A DNA stretch of 64,000 bases from Peptoniphilus equinus (GTDB lineage Bacteria; Bacillota; Clostridia; Tissierellales; Peptoniphilaceae), in the NCBI RefSeq assembly GCF_027921445.1, contig NZ_CP115667.1:930001-994000 (forward strand), read 5' to 3'. Each line of letters begins with the position of its first letter. Position 1 is the stretch's first letter. The notes beneath the pieces are model-generated. The model ran no database searches. It saw only the letters and a list, made by a program, of their open reading frames with translations, and was not told the DNA's origin. The position numbers and the translations under genes were made by a program. Below, one piece after another: positions 63,729 to 64,000 of the stretch.

Positions 63729-63965
63729 CTATTCAAATTTCAATCTTAACTCGCCGGTATCTGTCACAAGAAGCGGTATGCCGATTTGACCTTGTGATTT
63801 CACCTTTTCAAAAATAAGTTCACGATCCCGAAGTGACAGAAACTCTTTCATATAGGTGAGGTTTGCAGTAATGTCACGCTTCTCATAAACCACGCCTTCC
63901 GCTTCAAGTTTGGATTCAGCAGGCATTGTGTCCGGACACAGGGACGAATAGTACAAAATGTTCAT
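63729..63965 (-). CDS. Glutaredoxin-like protein
   Basis: About 78 residues from the ATG at 63965 (or 83 from 63980; no clear ribosome site for either, and the frame is open to the window edge). ILYYSSLCPDTMPAESKLEA has a CPDT motif at the thioredoxin active-site position and GIPLLVTDTGELRL has the cis-Pro loop. Only one cysteine is present, so it would act as a monothiol protein or a non-redox relative. It may overlap the end of an upstream gene outside the window. Confidence 0.7.
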   Translation of the reverse strand: MNILYYSSLCPDTMPAESKLEAEGVVYEKRDITANLTYMKEFLSLRDRELIFEKVKSQGQIGIPLLVTDTGELRLKFE

Positions 63966-64000
63966 AGCTCGCCGATTCATTTTTTTCGTTACTTCGCCTG

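Noticed and set aside
1-64000. CRISPR arrays, tRNA or rRNA genes
   Set aside because: No regularly spaced repeats, cloverleaf or rRNA-like conserved stretches seen on either strand.

Overview
The window looks like chromosome from an anaerobic Gram-positive bacterium (Firmicutes, Clostridia/Tissierellia type). The host genes have strong Shine-Dalgarno sites, TTGACA/TATAAT promoters and moderate GC (by eye mid-forties percent). Nearly everything lies on the minus strand. The genus cannot be fixed by eye. No rRNA, tRNA or CRISPR array was found.

Host region A (1-18.2 kb) holds: a truncated cell-wall amidase; a type IV pilus / competence-type cluster (pilB, pilC, a prepilin, prepilin peptidase, a PilM/PilN-like protein) with an AIR-synthase-like gene; topA; an oxaloacetate-decarboxylase-alpha / pyruvate-carboxyltransferase gene; brnQ; the operon hflX-yigZ-nadE-gpx-GNAT; a small basic protein; an NSS-family transporter; and trmB. 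Host region B (61.6-64 kb) holds lysS, greA and a glutaredoxin-like gene.

Region C (about 18.2-25.25 kb) is very AT-rich and decayed. It holds a frameshifted MobA/MobL relaxase, an inverted-repeat-rich noncoding block that looks like its oriT, a DUF3847-like gene with an internal stop, an ABC-2 exporter, a two-component system, and a 3' fragment of a lysyl-tRNA synthetase gene (tRNA-binding domain plus its own terminator).

Region D (25,255-61,639) is a complete-looking integrative and conjugative element (ICE) of about 36.4 kb inserted in lysS. A 17-bp imperfect repeat inside the codons for the LysRS motif FPTMKP flanks it. The recombination module (tyrosine integrase, Xis-like protein, DUF3173 protein) is at the left end and a RepA-like initiator at the right. 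Between them lie the conjugation genes: relaxase and MobC, a helicase-methylase of 2089 aa, SSB, topoisomerase III, mobile-element surface/secretion proteins, a 1438-aa triple cell-wall hydrolase, VirB4, PrgI, a VirB6-like protein, Maff2, and VirD4. Accessory genes include a membrane J-domain protein, two Fic-domain proteins (one with a degenerate motif), an XRE regulator and a 1170-aa surface protein. No antibiotic-resistance gene is recognisable.

The most notable observation is that the ICE splits what was apparently a LysRS with a C-terminal EMAPII/Trbp-like domain. The element supplies a new short C-terminus and strands the tRNA-binding domain 36 kb away. That stranded domain has lower GC than the lysS body, which suggests element accretion or import from an AT-rich donor. 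Also notable are three copies of the palindrome TTCCATGGAA in front of ICE genes, a possible dedicated regulon, and a Ca-binding-type DxDxDGVID motif shared by two otherwise unrelated ICE proteins.
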